Shown: one piece after another, positions 16,708 to 25,771 of the stretch
Layout of the letters: every line of letters starts with the position of its first letter
How positions within the stretch are numbered: the stretch's first letter is position 1
DNA from: Cloacimonetes bacterium UBA3900
GTDB lineage: Bacteria > Cloacimonadota > Cloacimonadia > Cloacimonadales > Cloacimonadaceae
Direction of reading: 5' to 3'
Assembly: GCA_002391675.1 (NCBI GenBank)
Contig: DGFM01000042.1
Span: forward strand, 20,532-82,930
DNA: 62,399 bases
The notes under the pieces: generated by a model
What the model saw: only the letters and a program-made list of their open reading frames with translations
What the model was told of the DNA's origin: nothing
The model's database searches: none
Program-made: the position numbers and the translations under genes

Positions 16708-18269
16708 AACAGATGAGAATTCTCTGGGTAGACGACGAGATCGATCTGCTCAAACCCTTTGTGCTCTTTCTGGAAGAGCGCAACTACCATGTGGATACCT
16801 GCAACAATGGCGCAGACGCCATAGAACAGGTAGTGGAACAAAAATACGATTTGGTGATCCTGGATGAAATGATGCCCGGCCTGGATGGGCTCGCAACCTT
16901 ACAGGAAATGAAACGCATAAATCACTCTTTACCTATAATGATGGTGACCAAAAGCGAGGAAGAAGGCCTGATGGACAAAGCCATCGCCTCACAAATCTCA
17001 GACTATTTGATCAAACCCATCAACCCAAACCAGATCATCCTTTCCATCAAAAGGATATTCCAGGCGGATCAAATCCGAGCCAACCAGATTGGCGAGCAAT
17101 ACTCGCGCTATATGGCAGAGCTCAATCAAAGGCTCTTTGACAACCCAACCTGGGAAGATTGGGCCAATATCTACCGCGAAATGTCATATTGGGAACTGCG
17201 CATCGACGAAGTGAACGACGACGGCCTGCGCCAAACCCACTTTTTGGAAAAACGCAATTGCAATACCGAATTCACAAACTTTGTGGAACGCAACTACAAA
17301 TCCTGGCTGGTGAGCGACGACAGACCCAACCTCTCCTTTGACCTGGTGAGCCAATATGTGGCGCCGCATTTTGACGAAGGCGTGCCCATCTACCTCATCA
17401 TCGTGGACTGTATGCGCCTGGATCAATACCTGGCCATCCAACCCTACATCCAAGAGCTGTTTGATGAAGAGATGGACCTTTACTATTCCATCCTGCCGAC
17501 GGCTACGCCGTTTTCGCGCAACTCCATCTTCAGCGGTCTTTTGCCCATAGATATCGCCAAAAGATTCCCCGAATACTGGGTTGCTTCCAACGAAATGGAC
17601 AACAGCCGCAACCGCAACGAACATCAGCTCCTCGATGAACACATCAAAGACCTGGGCTTTGATCTCGACCCCGCCAGCAAGTATGTGAAAATCTTCAACA
17701 TGGAAGAAGGTAACTACGTGCTGCGCAAGATAGATACCTGGAACAAGGAAAAATTGGTGGTGCTGGTCTACAACTTCCTCGACCTGCTGGCGCATCACCG
17801 CTCGCGTGATCAGATCCTGCAAGAAACCATCCCCCACGAAGAGGGCCTGCGCGCCTTCACCAAACACTGGTTCTTGCATTCCGCGCTCTATGAAGCGCTG
17901 AAGCTGATCGCCAAACAGGACGCCATCTGCATCATTTCCACAGACCATGGCTCCATCAAGGTAAATAGGGCCACACAGGTGGTGGGCGATAGGGACGCAT
18001 CCGTCACGGTGCGTTACAAAGAGGGAAAGAACCTCACCGCCAACGACCGCCACGCCATCTACGCCAAAAAACCATCTGAATACGGACTGCCCACCAAGAG
18101 CATTGTGGACAACTTTATCTTTGCCAAGGACGACTACTATTTCGTCTATCCCAATGCCTATCACCAGTACCAGCGGCAATACAACGGCACCTTCCAACAC
18201 GGAGGCGTCTCTCTGGAAGAAATGGTATTGCCGGTGGCTACTTGCAGACCCAAGAAAAGAAAATCCTGA
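16704..18269 (+). CDS. porX: PorX-like response regulator with PglZ domain
   Basis: The 521-residue protein has a CheY-type receiver (residues 1-120) with acidic D10/D11, phospho-acceptor D54 in VILDEMMPG, and LIKPINPNQ near residue 105. A helical linker leads to a PglZ / alkaline-phosphatase-like domain from about residue 210. Metal and nucleophile motifs seen are IIVDCMRLDQY, TPFSRNSIFSGLLP and ISTDHGS. This is the exact architecture of PorX, which controls type 9 secretion genes in Bacteroidetes and can hydrolyse (oligo)nucleotide phosphodiesters. No PorY-type kinase gene is adjacent. The exported proteins in this window with type 9-like tails fit the assignment. Confidence 0.93.
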   Translation: MKQMRILWVDDEIDLLKPFVLFLEERNYHVDTCNNGADAIEQVVEQKYDLVILDEMMPGLDGLATLQEMKRINHSLPIMMVTKSEEEGLMDKAIASQISDYLIKPINPNQIILSIKRIFQADQIRANQIGEQYSRYMAELNQRLFDNPTWEDWANIYREMSYWELRIDEVNDDGLRQTHFLEKRNCNTEFTNFVERNYKSWLVSDDRPNLSFDLVSQYVAPHFDEGVPIYLIIVDCMRLDQYLAIQPYIQELFDEEMDLYYSILPTATPFSRNSIFSGLLPIDIAKRFPEYWVASNEMDNSRNRNEHQLLDEHIKDLGFDLDPASKYVKIFNMEEGNYVLRKIDTWNKEKLVVLVYNFLDLLAHHRSRDQILQETIPHEEGLRAFTKHWFLHSALYEALKLIAKQDAICIISTDHGSIKVNRATQVVGDRDASVTVRYKEGKNLTANDRHAIYAKKPSEYGLPTKSIVDNFIFAKDDYYFVYPNAYHQYQRQYNGTFQHGGVSLEEMVLPVATCRPKKRKS

Positions 18270-18294
18270 TAACATCAATATAACAGACTAAAAG

Positions 18295-18321
18295 CGGCTT
18301 CAGATAATGAGGCCGTTTTTT
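18295..18321 (+). terminator. Terminator after porX
   Basis: CGGCTTC and GAGGCCG pair (one T-G pair) around AGATAAT, followed by six T residues at 18316-18321. It ends the panB-porX transcript. Confidence 0.82.
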
Positions 18322-18362
18322 GTTTGCCATACTACCGGGAAAGGCAGGCAGTTGCTTGGCAA

Positions 18363-18394
18363 AGAAAAAGCGGGACCGAAACAGGGTCCCGCTT
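18363..18394 (-). terminator. Terminator of the TetR-family gene
   Basis: AAGCGGGACC (18368-18377) pairs with GGTCCCGCTT (18385-18394). Read on the reverse strand the stem is followed by a T run, the complement of the A's at 18365-18369, so it serves the leftward TetR gene. Confidence 0.85.
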
Positions 18395-18442
18395 GAACAT
18401 TGTGTTACGATGCAGGTAAAATTGGTTTAGACTGTGAAAGTG

Positions 18443-19036
18443 TTAGTCCTCATCGGCAACTATGATGAGATTCCAGATGGAGTGCAATAACTTCTCGCCC
18501 TCTTCCACCAGATCAAACTCCTGTCCGCACGCGTTCCACTGGGCGATCAAAAACCGCGTGGAACCAATTAGTATCCGGAATAACTGCATAGGATCGTGGC
18601 TGGGATCGATGAGGCCCTGAGCTTGGGCTTCTTTCAGGCAAGAGACGATGAAGTTTCTGTGTTTGGCCACGATCCAGCTCATACGCTGGCCACTACCATG
18701 ATCGTAATAATGCATTTCTACAGAAAACATCGCCATCGTTAGTTCGTTTTGTACGCTGAAAAGCTGGTAGCGATCCAAAATGAAGCGATGAACTTTCTCC
18801 AAGGGTTCCAGCTCCGCTTCCTCAATCTCCACCAAGATGAGATCGGAGAGATCGTCAAAATAGTTAAGGATGGCCTCAATGACCTGTTCTTTACCGGAAA
18901 AATGCCGATAGAGCTCGCTTTCTGAGGTCTTGAGTTCCTTGGCCATGTTTTTCACAGTGAAGTGTCTGAACCCTTCACGGGCAATCAAGGATATGGCAGC
19001 TTGCAATATGTCTTCTTGCCTTTGTGTGAGTTCCAT
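18443..19036 (-). CDS. TetR/AcrR-family transcriptional regulator
   Basis: The 197-residue protein has the TetR N-terminal DNA-binding domain: ILQAAISLIAREGFRHFTVK, NMAKELKTSESELYRHF and GKEQVIEAILNYF. The C-terminal ligand domain is unspecific, as is usual. AAGGAG precedes the ATG. An imperfect palindrome at 19051-19068, between its -10 box and start codon, is a good autoregulatory operator. No efflux or metabolic gene is divergent in an obvious regulon; tsaE begins about 280 bases away. Confidence 0.92.
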   Translation of the reverse strand: MELTQRQEDILQAAISLIAREGFRHFTVKNMAKELKTSESELYRHFSGKEQVIEAILNYFDDLSDLILVEIEEAELEPLEKVHRFILDRYQLFSVQNELTMAMFSVEMHYYDHGSGQRMSWIVAKHRNFIVSCLKEAQAQGLIDPSHDPMQLFRILIGSTRFLIAQWNACGQEFDLVEEGEKLLHSIWNLIIVADED

Positions 19037-19050
19037 TTTAAATCTCCTTG

Positions 19051-19099
19051 TTGATAAACATTTACCAAGCTAAAATATAAACTTTGCCAAATATGTCAA
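19051..19099 (-). promoter_or_regulatory. Promoter and putative operator of the TetR gene
   Basis: On the reverse strand TTGACA (19094-19099) is followed after 17 bases by ATTTTA (19071-19076). Just downstream is the imperfect palindrome TTGATAAACATTTACCAA (19051-19068), whose half-sites TTGRTAAA match at seven positions. It covers the predicted start of transcription, a usual place for a TetR-family operator. Bases 19100-19317 contain no gene. Confidence 0.5.
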
Positions 19100-19317
19100 C
19101 CATTATTATAAGCTTCCACCCCGATTCATCTGTAATAACTTGCTATGCATAGAGTAACAGCTGGCAAGGTAAGTGCCGCCGCTTCCTTTATCGCGGGCGT
19201 GGCCCCCTCATATTCTTCCAATTCCAATTTCGTGACATTATTGCACAAAAGTGCTTGACCAATTTGGCCACTTCAATTTCCGTTGTCAAAATTGGAGCCT
19301 TAATTTAGGATAATAAT

Positions 19318-19782
19318 ATGACTTTGACCTTTGAATTGGACAGCCTGGAAGATACGGCGGCCTTTGCCCGAAAGCTGCAACCACTGCTCAAGCGGGGCGA
19401 TGTGATCTGCCTCTCTGGAGACCTGGGCAGCGGCAAGACCACCTTCGTTCAAGCCTTGGGCCAAGCCCTTGGCATACAGGAAGATATAGATAGTCCCTCC
19501 TTTGTGATGCTCAAGGAATATCACAGCGGACGCCTGCCCCTCTATCACCTCGACCTCTACCGCATCAGGGAGCCACATGAGCTGATGGACCTGGGGCTTT
19601 TTGACATCATAGAAAACGGCGTGACGGCGATTGAATGGCCGCAGATCGCTGAACAGCTGTTCCCTTACCAAACCCTGAGCCTCCACTTCGAATATGATGG
19701 AGAGAGCCGCAAACTAAAGGTGCAGGGAGAAGAGGAATATCTGGTAATACTGAAAGAATATATACAAAATAAGGAGATATGA
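19318..19782 (+). CDS. tsaE: tRNA threonylcarbamoyladenosine synthesis ATPase TsaE
   Basis: The 154-residue P-loop ATPase works with TsaB and TsaD to make the t6A modification at tRNA position 37. The Walker A motif LSGDLGSGKTTFVQALGQAL is at residues 37-56. DSPSFVMLKEYHSG and YHLDLYRI, and near the end ITAIEWP-like VTAIEWPQIAE, are typical. Length is normal. It is followed after one base by the SIMPL-domain gene. Confidence 0.94.
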   Translation: MTLTFELDSLEDTAAFARKLQPLLKRGDVICLSGDLGSGKTTFVQALGQALGIQEDIDSPSFVMLKEYHSGRLPLYHLDLYRIREPHELMDLGLFDIIENGVTAIEWPQIAEQLFPYQTLSLHFEYDGESRKLKVQGEEEYLVILKEYIQNKEI

Positions 19783-19783
19783 T

Positions 19784-20563
19784 ATGTTGTTCGTCATCAA
19801 TATCATAGCCGCAATCGTCGTAGTGGGCCTTGTGATCTGGAGCCTGCTTGGTTCCGAAAAAGCGCCTCACAGAAGCGTGGTCATCGCCGCCATCGCCTTC
19901 ATCGTTGGCCTCGCCATCTTTGGCAACTTCTTTTTGGAAAGCCGCAAGGTGGAGCGCGGGTTGCGCGTGGTGGGCTATGCCAGCAAGCAATTTGAATCCG
20001 ACATGGTGAAGTGGAACCTCGTCCTGCAAAAAGACGCCGGCTCTGAAGGGCTCAAGGAAGCCTACAGAAGCATCACCAAGGATGTAAACGATTTTAAGGC
20101 TTACCTGGTTGAAAAGGGAATGAATGAGGAAGACATCGGCATTCAACCACCCACCAGCAGCCCTTACTACAACAACTTCGGCCAAATCACCGGCTACAAC
20201 GTCAACCAAAGCCTCTACGTGCTCAGCCACGATATATCCAGGCTGGAAGCGGTCGCCCTCGATCCCTCCTTCTTTGCCGACAGAGGCTTGCTGATGCAGC
20301 GCAACGAGCTGGAATACCTCTACAGCAAACTGCCGGAGCTGAAGAAAGAACTGATCGGCGCTGCCACCAAGGACGCCCTTGACCGCGCCAAGGAAGTGAC
20401 CTCATCTGCCAAAACCAGGTTGGGAAAGCTGAAAACCGCACGCTCAGGAGTGTTTCAGATCACCGAACCCTACTCCACAGATGTCTCTGACTATGGCTTT
20501 TACAATACCCAAACCAAAGCCAAGAGCATCTCGGTGACGGTGACCGCAGAGTTTGAACTGTAA
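19784..20563 (+). CDS. SIMPL-domain (DUF541) exported or membrane-anchored protein
   Basis: Residues 4-25 and 33-50 are hydrophobic and may form a signal anchor or two helices. The rest is a SIMPL domain: VVGYASKQFESDMVKWNLVL, GIQPPTSSPYYNN, the YNVNQSLYV strand and a last KAKSISVTVTAEFEL strand. E. coli YggE and mouse SIMPL are relatives; the biochemical role is unclear. AAGGAGAT precedes the ATG and the gene is one base from tsaE. Confidence 0.85.
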   Translation: MLFVINIIAAIVVVGLVIWSLLGSEKAPHRSVVIAAIAFIVGLAIFGNFFLESRKVERGLRVVGYASKQFESDMVKWNLVLQKDAGSEGLKEAYRSITKDVNDFKAYLVEKGMNEEDIGIQPPTSSPYYNNFGQITGYNVNQSLYVLSHDISRLEAVALDPSFFADRGLLMQRNELEYLYSKLPELKKELIGAATKDALDRAKEVTSSAKTRLGKLKTARSGVFQITEPYSTDVSDYGFYNTQTKAKSISVTVTAEFEL

Positions 20564-20593
20564 GCATCAAGTTGAGGGTGATTGCGGCTTCCC

Positions 20594-20646
20594 GTAGCCG
20601 GTGTTAGCTGAAGCACCGAAGGTACCGACGTTGGCCGTAGCGCCGC
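20594..20646 (+). repeat. Extragenic GC-rich repeat, family 1
   Basis: This copy runs from GTAGCCGGTGTTAGC through GCACCGAAGGTACCGACG to GTAGCGCCGC. It lies 30 bases after a stop codon, the position favoured by the family (compare 58070-58120). Confidence 0.7.
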
Positions 20647-20689
20647 AAAGGTAGCCAGCGGTCGCCCCTGCCTTTGGAACACCTACCAA

Positions 20690-20960
20690 AATTGTAGGCC
20701 TTTAAGTCCTTGCAGAAAACCGATACTTGACTCAAATATTGCCTTTTTGCAAAGGTTGCCCTCCCTGCGGGACTCCCTGGCTCTCACTTGTGTAACCCTT
20801 GGGTTTTCCATGGGTTACTTGTGGATCCCAAAGGAGACCCACAGGAGCCCCTAAGGGAGGCCGCATGAAATGGGCATTTCCGGGGGCGGAATTGTTTTTG
20901 CAAATCCTGTCTCGAGGTCAATTATTTCAGAAACACCTGCTTTTGCCCCCTGGGAAAATT
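20690..20960 (+). repeat. Intergenic repeat, family 2, copy B
   Basis: It is homologous to 48165-48412. Shared blocks include the TTTTTGCAAAGGTT area, GGTTACTTGT (20814-20823), and GGGAGGCCGCATGAAAT against GGGAAGCTGCATGAAAT. ATTTCAGAAACACCTGCTTTT matches ATTTCAGAAAGTCATGCTTTT. Copy B carries an ATG at 20810 whose frame stops after 14 codons, while copy C stays open for 38. The rest of 20564-21223 shows no gene. Confidence 0.6.
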
Positions 20961-21223
20961 GCGAAAACCACCAGAGAAAAGTGGGAGGGTTAGGGGGTGG
21001 AAAACACCCTTTTATAAGCTACGCAGCAAAAGTAAAACGGGGAAACTCCAATAATGGATTTTGTATCTGAGAGGTTAAAAAACCTGATGCAATACGGCGT
21101 TGAGTGTATAAAAACGTGCAAAGGTGGCTTTGGCTCAAGGTCTTGATCTGTTGCTGATCTGGCGCAACTCCAAAACATAAGCGTGTAAAATTAACGCAAT
21201 GTGGAACGCATTATGCATATATT

Positions 21224-21245
21224 AAAAGGCAGGTTCGGCCTTTTT
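21224..21245 (+). terminator. Terminator-like hairpin upstream of the giant exported protein
   Basis: AAAAGGC (21224-21230) pairs with GCCTTTT (21238-21244), ending in five T residues. It lies only 21 bases before a small open frame with a strong ribosome site, so it may be an attenuator, or simply the end of a short upstream transcript. Confidence 0.5.
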
Positions 21246-21265
21246 CCCCAAAAAGGGAGGATGAG

Positions 21266-21376
21266 ATGATGAAGCTTCCGATCTTTACGATCGTCGTTTT
21301 TATTTCGCTGCTTGCGAACAGCTTGAGGCGAGGAGCTGTGCCCAAGCAGATAGTGAGATTGTTGTTAACAAATTGA
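21266..21376 (+). CDS. Small 36-residue signal-like peptide (doubtful)
   Basis: A GGGAGG (21255-21260) stands five bases before an ATG at 21266 that opens 36 codons to a TGA at 21374-21376. The N-terminus (MMKLPIFTIVVFISLLANS) looks like a signal peptide and the tail is basic. It ends 27 bases before the giant exported protein's start. It could be a true small membrane peptide, a leader peptide controlling the next gene, or the decayed start of a former paralogue. Size prevents a firm call. Confidence 0.35.
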   Translation: MMKLPIFTIVVFISLLANSLRRGAVPKQIVRLLLTN

Positions 21377-21403
21377 TAGTCCCATAAGCCATAGGAGAGA
21401 CTC

Positions 21404-24400
21404 ATGAAACGCCTGACAGCTTTAATTGTTTTGCTCTTGTTAGTTTTAGGCCTCGGTGCCGCTACGGTTACTGTAGCCTATCCTCAAGGCGGGAGTACAA
21501 ATATTCCCGTAAACACCCGTTTTTGTTCCACTTACAGCCAGCAAATCTACCTGAAATCTCAGATCAATCATGCGGGTGAGATCTCGAAGCTCAGGTTTTA
21601 CCATGAGAGTTCCAGCAACGGCAGCTTGAACAACAGCCATATCTGGAAGATATATATGGGGCATATCACACGAAGTACTTTTACTTCCACATCGGATTGG
21701 GAACCTCTTGCCAATCTGACCGAAGTGTTTGCCGGTAGCGTTCCTATCAACCTCCCGCCGGCAATATCTGAGTGGATAGAGTTTACCCTGGACACACCTT
21801 TTGTTTACAACAATACCGACAATCTGGTGATAGCTATCCATGCCAACAACTACACGCGGGCTGGCATGGTGAGTTGGGGAGCCCGGAGAACCGATGACAA
21901 TAAAGCCTTGTATACGCGGGATTTTAACAACTTTGACATCGACGCCAGCAGCCCTCCTGAAGCAGAACAAATCCTGTATGCTGTCCCGGCTCTGCGGCTG
22001 GTGTTTCCTGATACCGAAGTTCCGGCTGCACCCGAGCTGATAAGTCCTGAAAACCATGCCACTTTGGTGAGGGGTCAACCCCTGGATTGGGTTTTGCCCC
22101 ACGAGTACTGGATTCAGTTTCCTCCGGGAGAACCCGATGCAAGCGGTTATGACGTGTATATAGATGGGGCTTTGGTGAGTGAAAACCAGCCGGGGAATCG
22201 ATACATCATCGACAACTTGGAAGCAGGAGAGCACGAATGGTATGTGGTAGCCAGAAACAATATCGGCTTTTCGCCTCCGTCACAAGCGCGTACTTTTGAG
22301 GCTTGTTCGGGGGTAGCGATAGGTGATTGCAGTGAAGACCTGGGGCTGCCAATAGATCACTCCCAACGCAACAACTACTCCCAGAGCATCATCCTCCAAT
22401 CTGAGATAGAGATAGCCAATCAACGCATTGATAAGATAGCCTTCTACTGGAATGGACAGTTATCGAGCCGTTACGGCTGTGATTGGGTGGTTTATATGGG
22501 ACATACCGACAAGGCACAGTTTGCCGATCTGCAGGACTGGATTCCCATGAGCGAGTTGACACAAGTCTATGAGGGGAAATTCGTTATCCCCTCAGTCACG
22601 GGCTGGCTTGAGCTCGAGTTGGACTATCCTTTTCTCTACAACAACACAGACAATCTGGTGATCGCAGTTTACGGGAAAAACGATGACTCAGGTTTTCGGT
22701 TTTCCTGCTTTTACAACACCGCTACCCCGGGGCAGCACAGAAGTATAGTCCATAGCAGAAAAGAGCTGATAGACCCCAATGCGCCTCCCAATGGATGCTT
22801 AACTGCGGGGATACCCAATATCCTGCTGCGTTTTGGGGAGATAGCTGCCAACCCTATCTTGAGGGTGTCGCCATCTGTTTTGGATTATAACGTAGCCATC
22901 AATGGCGAGCCCACCACACTAAACGTATCGGTTATCAATATGGGCGGTGGGACTATGGACATTTCCGCGGCAAATATCAGTATTATTGGCCCCAATGCGG
23001 CTGAGCTCTCGTTTGATCCGGTGAATCTGCCCGTATCTCTGGGGCCTACGCAGCATGTGGAGATTCCCATCATCTTGACAGGTGTTACACCGGGACCTAT
23101 CTCTGCTGCCTTGCGCCTGGATTACAACGGTGAAATCCAGGAGGTGGGGATACTTGCAGAGGTGACGCCTGCCGTTATTGCTGTCATCGGGAATGGCACA
23201 TGGAGGCGATATGTGCCTTTTATGATATCAGATGGCTGTCATTGTTCAGCGTCGCTCTATACGTCGGAACAGATTAACGCCATCGGCAATATCAGTAAGT
23301 TGGCCTGGTATTGCACCTTCGCCGGCAACTCCGAAGCTAACTACAAGATTTATCTCAAAAACACCATGGATGACACCATTGAAAATGTGACATTGCCGAC
23401 AACGTCTTCGCAGATGACTTTGGTAAAACGAGGACGCTATACCCCCGGTGCTTTGGGTTGGCAGATGTTTGAACTGGATGGCCTTTTCAACTATAAGGGC
23501 GGGAATCTCATTGTGGTTGTAGAAACAGGATACAAGCTGACCAGCGGAAATCTCATGCCTGAGTTCAGGGTTAGCAATACTGGTTTCCCACGCCAAAAAA
23601 CCTGGTGGTACGATCCGCCGGAAAACCCGGGTTTTGATGATATATTTCCGGCTGTGCCAGATATCATGCTATGTTTTGCCGGTGGTGGTGGTGTAGAAGA
23701 CCATCTCTGCGCACTGAAGCTCAGCGGCCCACATCCGGCTGTAGTGGGTCAAACATCCCACTATACCATGCGCATCAGAAATGGCGGCACCAATGCTCAA
23801 GCCAACTACCAGTTAAAGCTGATGGGGCCAGGCGATACCGAGCTGGCAGTGGTGAATGGGCCGCTCATTGAAAGCGGTGCTATTGCCGAGATCGCCATCC
23901 CCTGGACTCCCTCCGTTGAGGGACAAATCGAGATCTATGGCAAGGTGGAACTGGATGGAATTTATCTAAACTACCCCTGCACAAATACGCTCGAGGTGGA
24001 GGTCCTGCCCGCAGGTGTGCAAATTGTGAACATCGGTGCCGGTGACAATCTCGATAGTCTGCCCATAAACTTCCGCTACCGCACTTACGTCTGCCAATCA
24101 CTCTATCGGGCCGAAGAGCTGGACCTGGCGAGCGGAACAATCAATGCTCTGACGCTTTACAACGATTTCGAATATAGCATGACCAGGCCTACCCAGATCT
24201 ATCTGACCAGCACATACCAAAACGACCTGAGCGCGGGCTTTATCCCCACATCTGAGATGACTTTGGTTTTTGATGGGACTGTAGCCTATCCCCGTGGAGA
24301 CAGCTACGTGCAATTCAACTTCCAGACGCCCTATGTGTATACAGGTGGAAACCTGGTGATGATGTTTTACCGTCCTTGGGATTCCACGTCGTCTATGTAT

Positions 24401-25705
24401 GTCGGCAGGCTCCAATTCAGGTGTCAGGATCTGGGCAACAGCCGCAGCAGGATTGCCGGTTCTGATGCCAACATTGACCTCCTCAACCCTTCCACCACCA
24501 CACTCACGGGGAGATTCCCTCAGGCCAGTTTCTTATGTATTGAAGACTCATATGCTGACGAACTGGCGGCTCTGAGCATAACCGGCGTCGGTAGCGTTAC
24601 AGTGGGCAGCTCCTTAACATACCGAATTCGCATCAAAAACTATGGCAGTGAAGATCAGACTAATTACACCGTGAACCTCATGGGGCCAGAGGATGAAGTT
24701 TTGGTCAGCGTTGCCGGGCCTCCCATCAGCAGCAGGCAGAGCTTGGACGTGGAGCTGCCCTGGATTCCCACCACTGTAGGCAAAGCGCTTATTTATGGCC
24801 AATTGGAGCTGGCCGGTGATGAATTTGCGGGCAACAATCGTACTCCAGACCTGGAAGTAATGATTTATCCCGTGGGAGCAGCTGCGGTGAGTGTGGCAGT
24901 CAATGATGGCAACGACGCTGTGGTAGTTTCCTGGAAGGGATCAAGAGAACTGACGGGATACGAGATTTACAGGTTGCGAGCCGGTCAGGAGCAAAATGAG
25001 GCTGCTTGGACTGAATTGATTCCAGAGTCGGACGCCGCTTTTGAAGTGACGGATACCGATTGGCTCACACTTCCCGATGGAGACTACCGTTGGGTGGTCA
25101 AGGCTGTTTATGCAGACAGCACTTACTCTTTACCTCGCTTCTCCGATGCTCTCACAAACAACGTCCGCACCGGAAAGATAGTAGGCAAGGTGATGGGCAA
25201 AGACGGTATAGCCATTGCCGGAGCAACAGTAAGTAATGGCAGGCTGACGACTACCACAAACTCGCTGGGAGAATATACGCTCAGGGTTCCAAGCGGCAGC
25301 CGCAGAATGAGGGCCTCTGCTGAGGGTTTTGCGAGTACCACTGTGGAAAACGTGATGGTCGGTGCGGGTCTCTTTACCAACTTGGACTTTGTCTTATTGG
25401 AGGGGAGTGATGCTCCGCAGGTTCCGACTGCCACAGTCTTATATGGCAACTACCCCAATCCCTTCAATCCGGAAACCACGATCAGTTACGGTGTAAAGGA
25501 GCCCGGCAGGGTGAAGCTGCAGATATATAACATCAAAGGCCAATTGGTTCGCAATTTGGTGGATGAAGAGCATACTGCCGGTCACTATAAGCGGCTCTTT
25601 GATGGCAAGGATAATACTGGACGCATTCTGAGTAGCGGTGTGTATCTGATCAGGATGAGTGCGCCCGGATATCGTATGACGTACAAAATGATGTTGATAA
25701 AATAG
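21404..25705 (+). CDS. Giant exported multidomain surface protein with type 9-like sorting domain
   Basis: The 1433-residue protein starts with a signal peptide (MKRLTALIVLLLLVLGLG) and AGGAGAGA precedes its ATG. A beta-rich module with VYNNTDNLVIAI occurs near 30-200. A fibronectin-III-like unit around residues 205-300 has the words YDVYIDG and EHEWYVVARNN. More copies of the first module follow. An ASH / choice-of-anchor-D-like domain spans about 480-590, and CARDB-like domains near 760-860 and 1040-1150. A second FN3 unit and a carboxypeptidase-regulatory-like domain lie near 1250-1340. The tail, from about residue 1345, is the sorting domain beginning GNYPNPFNPETTISYG. The gene 53193-58064 is a paralogue. 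No enzyme domain is visible, so adhesion or structure is likely. Confidence 0.88.
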   Translation: MKRLTALIVLLLLVLGLGAATVTVAYPQGGSTNIPVNTRFCSTYSQQIYLKSQINHAGEISKLRFYHESSSNGSLNNSHIWKIYMGHITRSTFTSTSDWEPLANLTEVFAGSVPINLPPAISEWIEFTLDTPFVYNNTDNLVIAIHANNYTRAGMVSWGARRTDDNKALYTRDFNNFDIDASSPPEAEQILYAVPALRLVFPDTEVPAAPELISPENHATLVRGQPLDWVLPHEYWIQFPPGEPDASGYDVYIDGALVSENQPGNRYIIDNLEAGEHEWYVVARNNIGFSPPSQARTFEACSGVAIGDCSEDLGLPIDHSQRNNYSQSIILQSEIEIANQRIDKIAFYWNGQLSSRYGCDWVVYMGHTDKAQFADLQDWIPMSELTQVYEGKFVIPSVTGWLELELDYPFLYNNTDNLVIAVYGKNDDSGFRFSCFYNTATPGQHRSIVHSRKELIDPNAPPNGCLTAGIPNILLRFGEIAANPILRVSPSVLDYNVAINGEPTTLNVSVINMGGGTMDISAANISIIGPNAAELSFDPVNLPVSLGPTQHVEIPIILTGVTPGPISAALRLDYNGEIQEVGILAEVTPAVIAVIGNGTWRRYVPFMISDGCHCSASLYTSEQINAIGNISKLAWYCTFAGNSEANYKIYLKNTMDDTIENVTLPTTSSQMTLVKRGRYTPGALGWQMFELDGLFNYKGGNLIVVVETGYKLTSGNLMPEFRVSNTGFPRQKTWWYDPPENPGFDDIFPAVPDIMLCFAGGGGVEDHLCALKLSGPHPAVVGQTSHYTMRIRNGGTNAQANYQLKLMGPGDTELAVVNGPLIESGAIAEIAIPWTPSVEGQIEIYGKVELDGIYLNYPCTNTLEVEVLPAGVQIVNIGAGDNLDSLPINFRYRTYVCQSLYRAEELDLASGTINALTLYNDFEYSMTRPTQIYLTSTYQNDLSAGFIPTSEMTLVFDGTVAYPRGDSYVQFNFQTPYVYTGGNLVMMFYRPWDSTSSMYVGRLQFRCQDLGNSRSRIAGSDANIDLLNPSTTTLTGRFPQASFLCIEDSYADELAALSITGVGSVTVGSSLTYRIRIKNYGSEDQTNYTVNLMGPEDEVLVSVAGPPISSRQSLDVELPWIPTTVGKALIYGQLELAGDEFAGNNRTPDLEVMIYPVGAAAVSVAVNDGNDAVVVSWKGSRELTGYEIYRLRAGQEQNEAAWTELIPESDAAFEVTDTDWLTLPDGDYRWVVKAVYADSTYSLPRFSDALTNNVRTGKIVGKVMGKDGIAIAGATVSNGRLTTTTNSLGEYTLRVPSGSRRMRASAEGFASTTVENVMVGAGLFTNLDFVLLEGSDAPQVPTATVLYGNYPNPFNPETTISYGVKEPGRVKLQIYNIKGQLVRNLVDEEHTAGHYKRLFDGKDNTGRILSSGVYLIRMSAPGYRMTYKMMLIK

Positions 25706-25717
25706 AATGATAAGCAA

Positions 25718-25744
25718 AAGCCGGCTCGAAATCGGGCCGGCTTT
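25718..25744. terminator. Bidirectional terminator between convergent genes
   Basis: AAGCCGGC (25718-25725) pairs exactly with GCCGGCTT (25736-25743). A's precede and T's follow the stem, so it can act on both the rightward surface protein gene and the leftward kinase-like gene. Confidence 0.82.
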
Positions 25745-25771
25745 AATATATGAAGCGTAGTTGCTGTAAGA

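Noticed and set aside
17184..18278. Reverse frame of 364 codons inside porX
   Set aside because: Antisense shadow of PorX; Val/His-rich and without known motifs.
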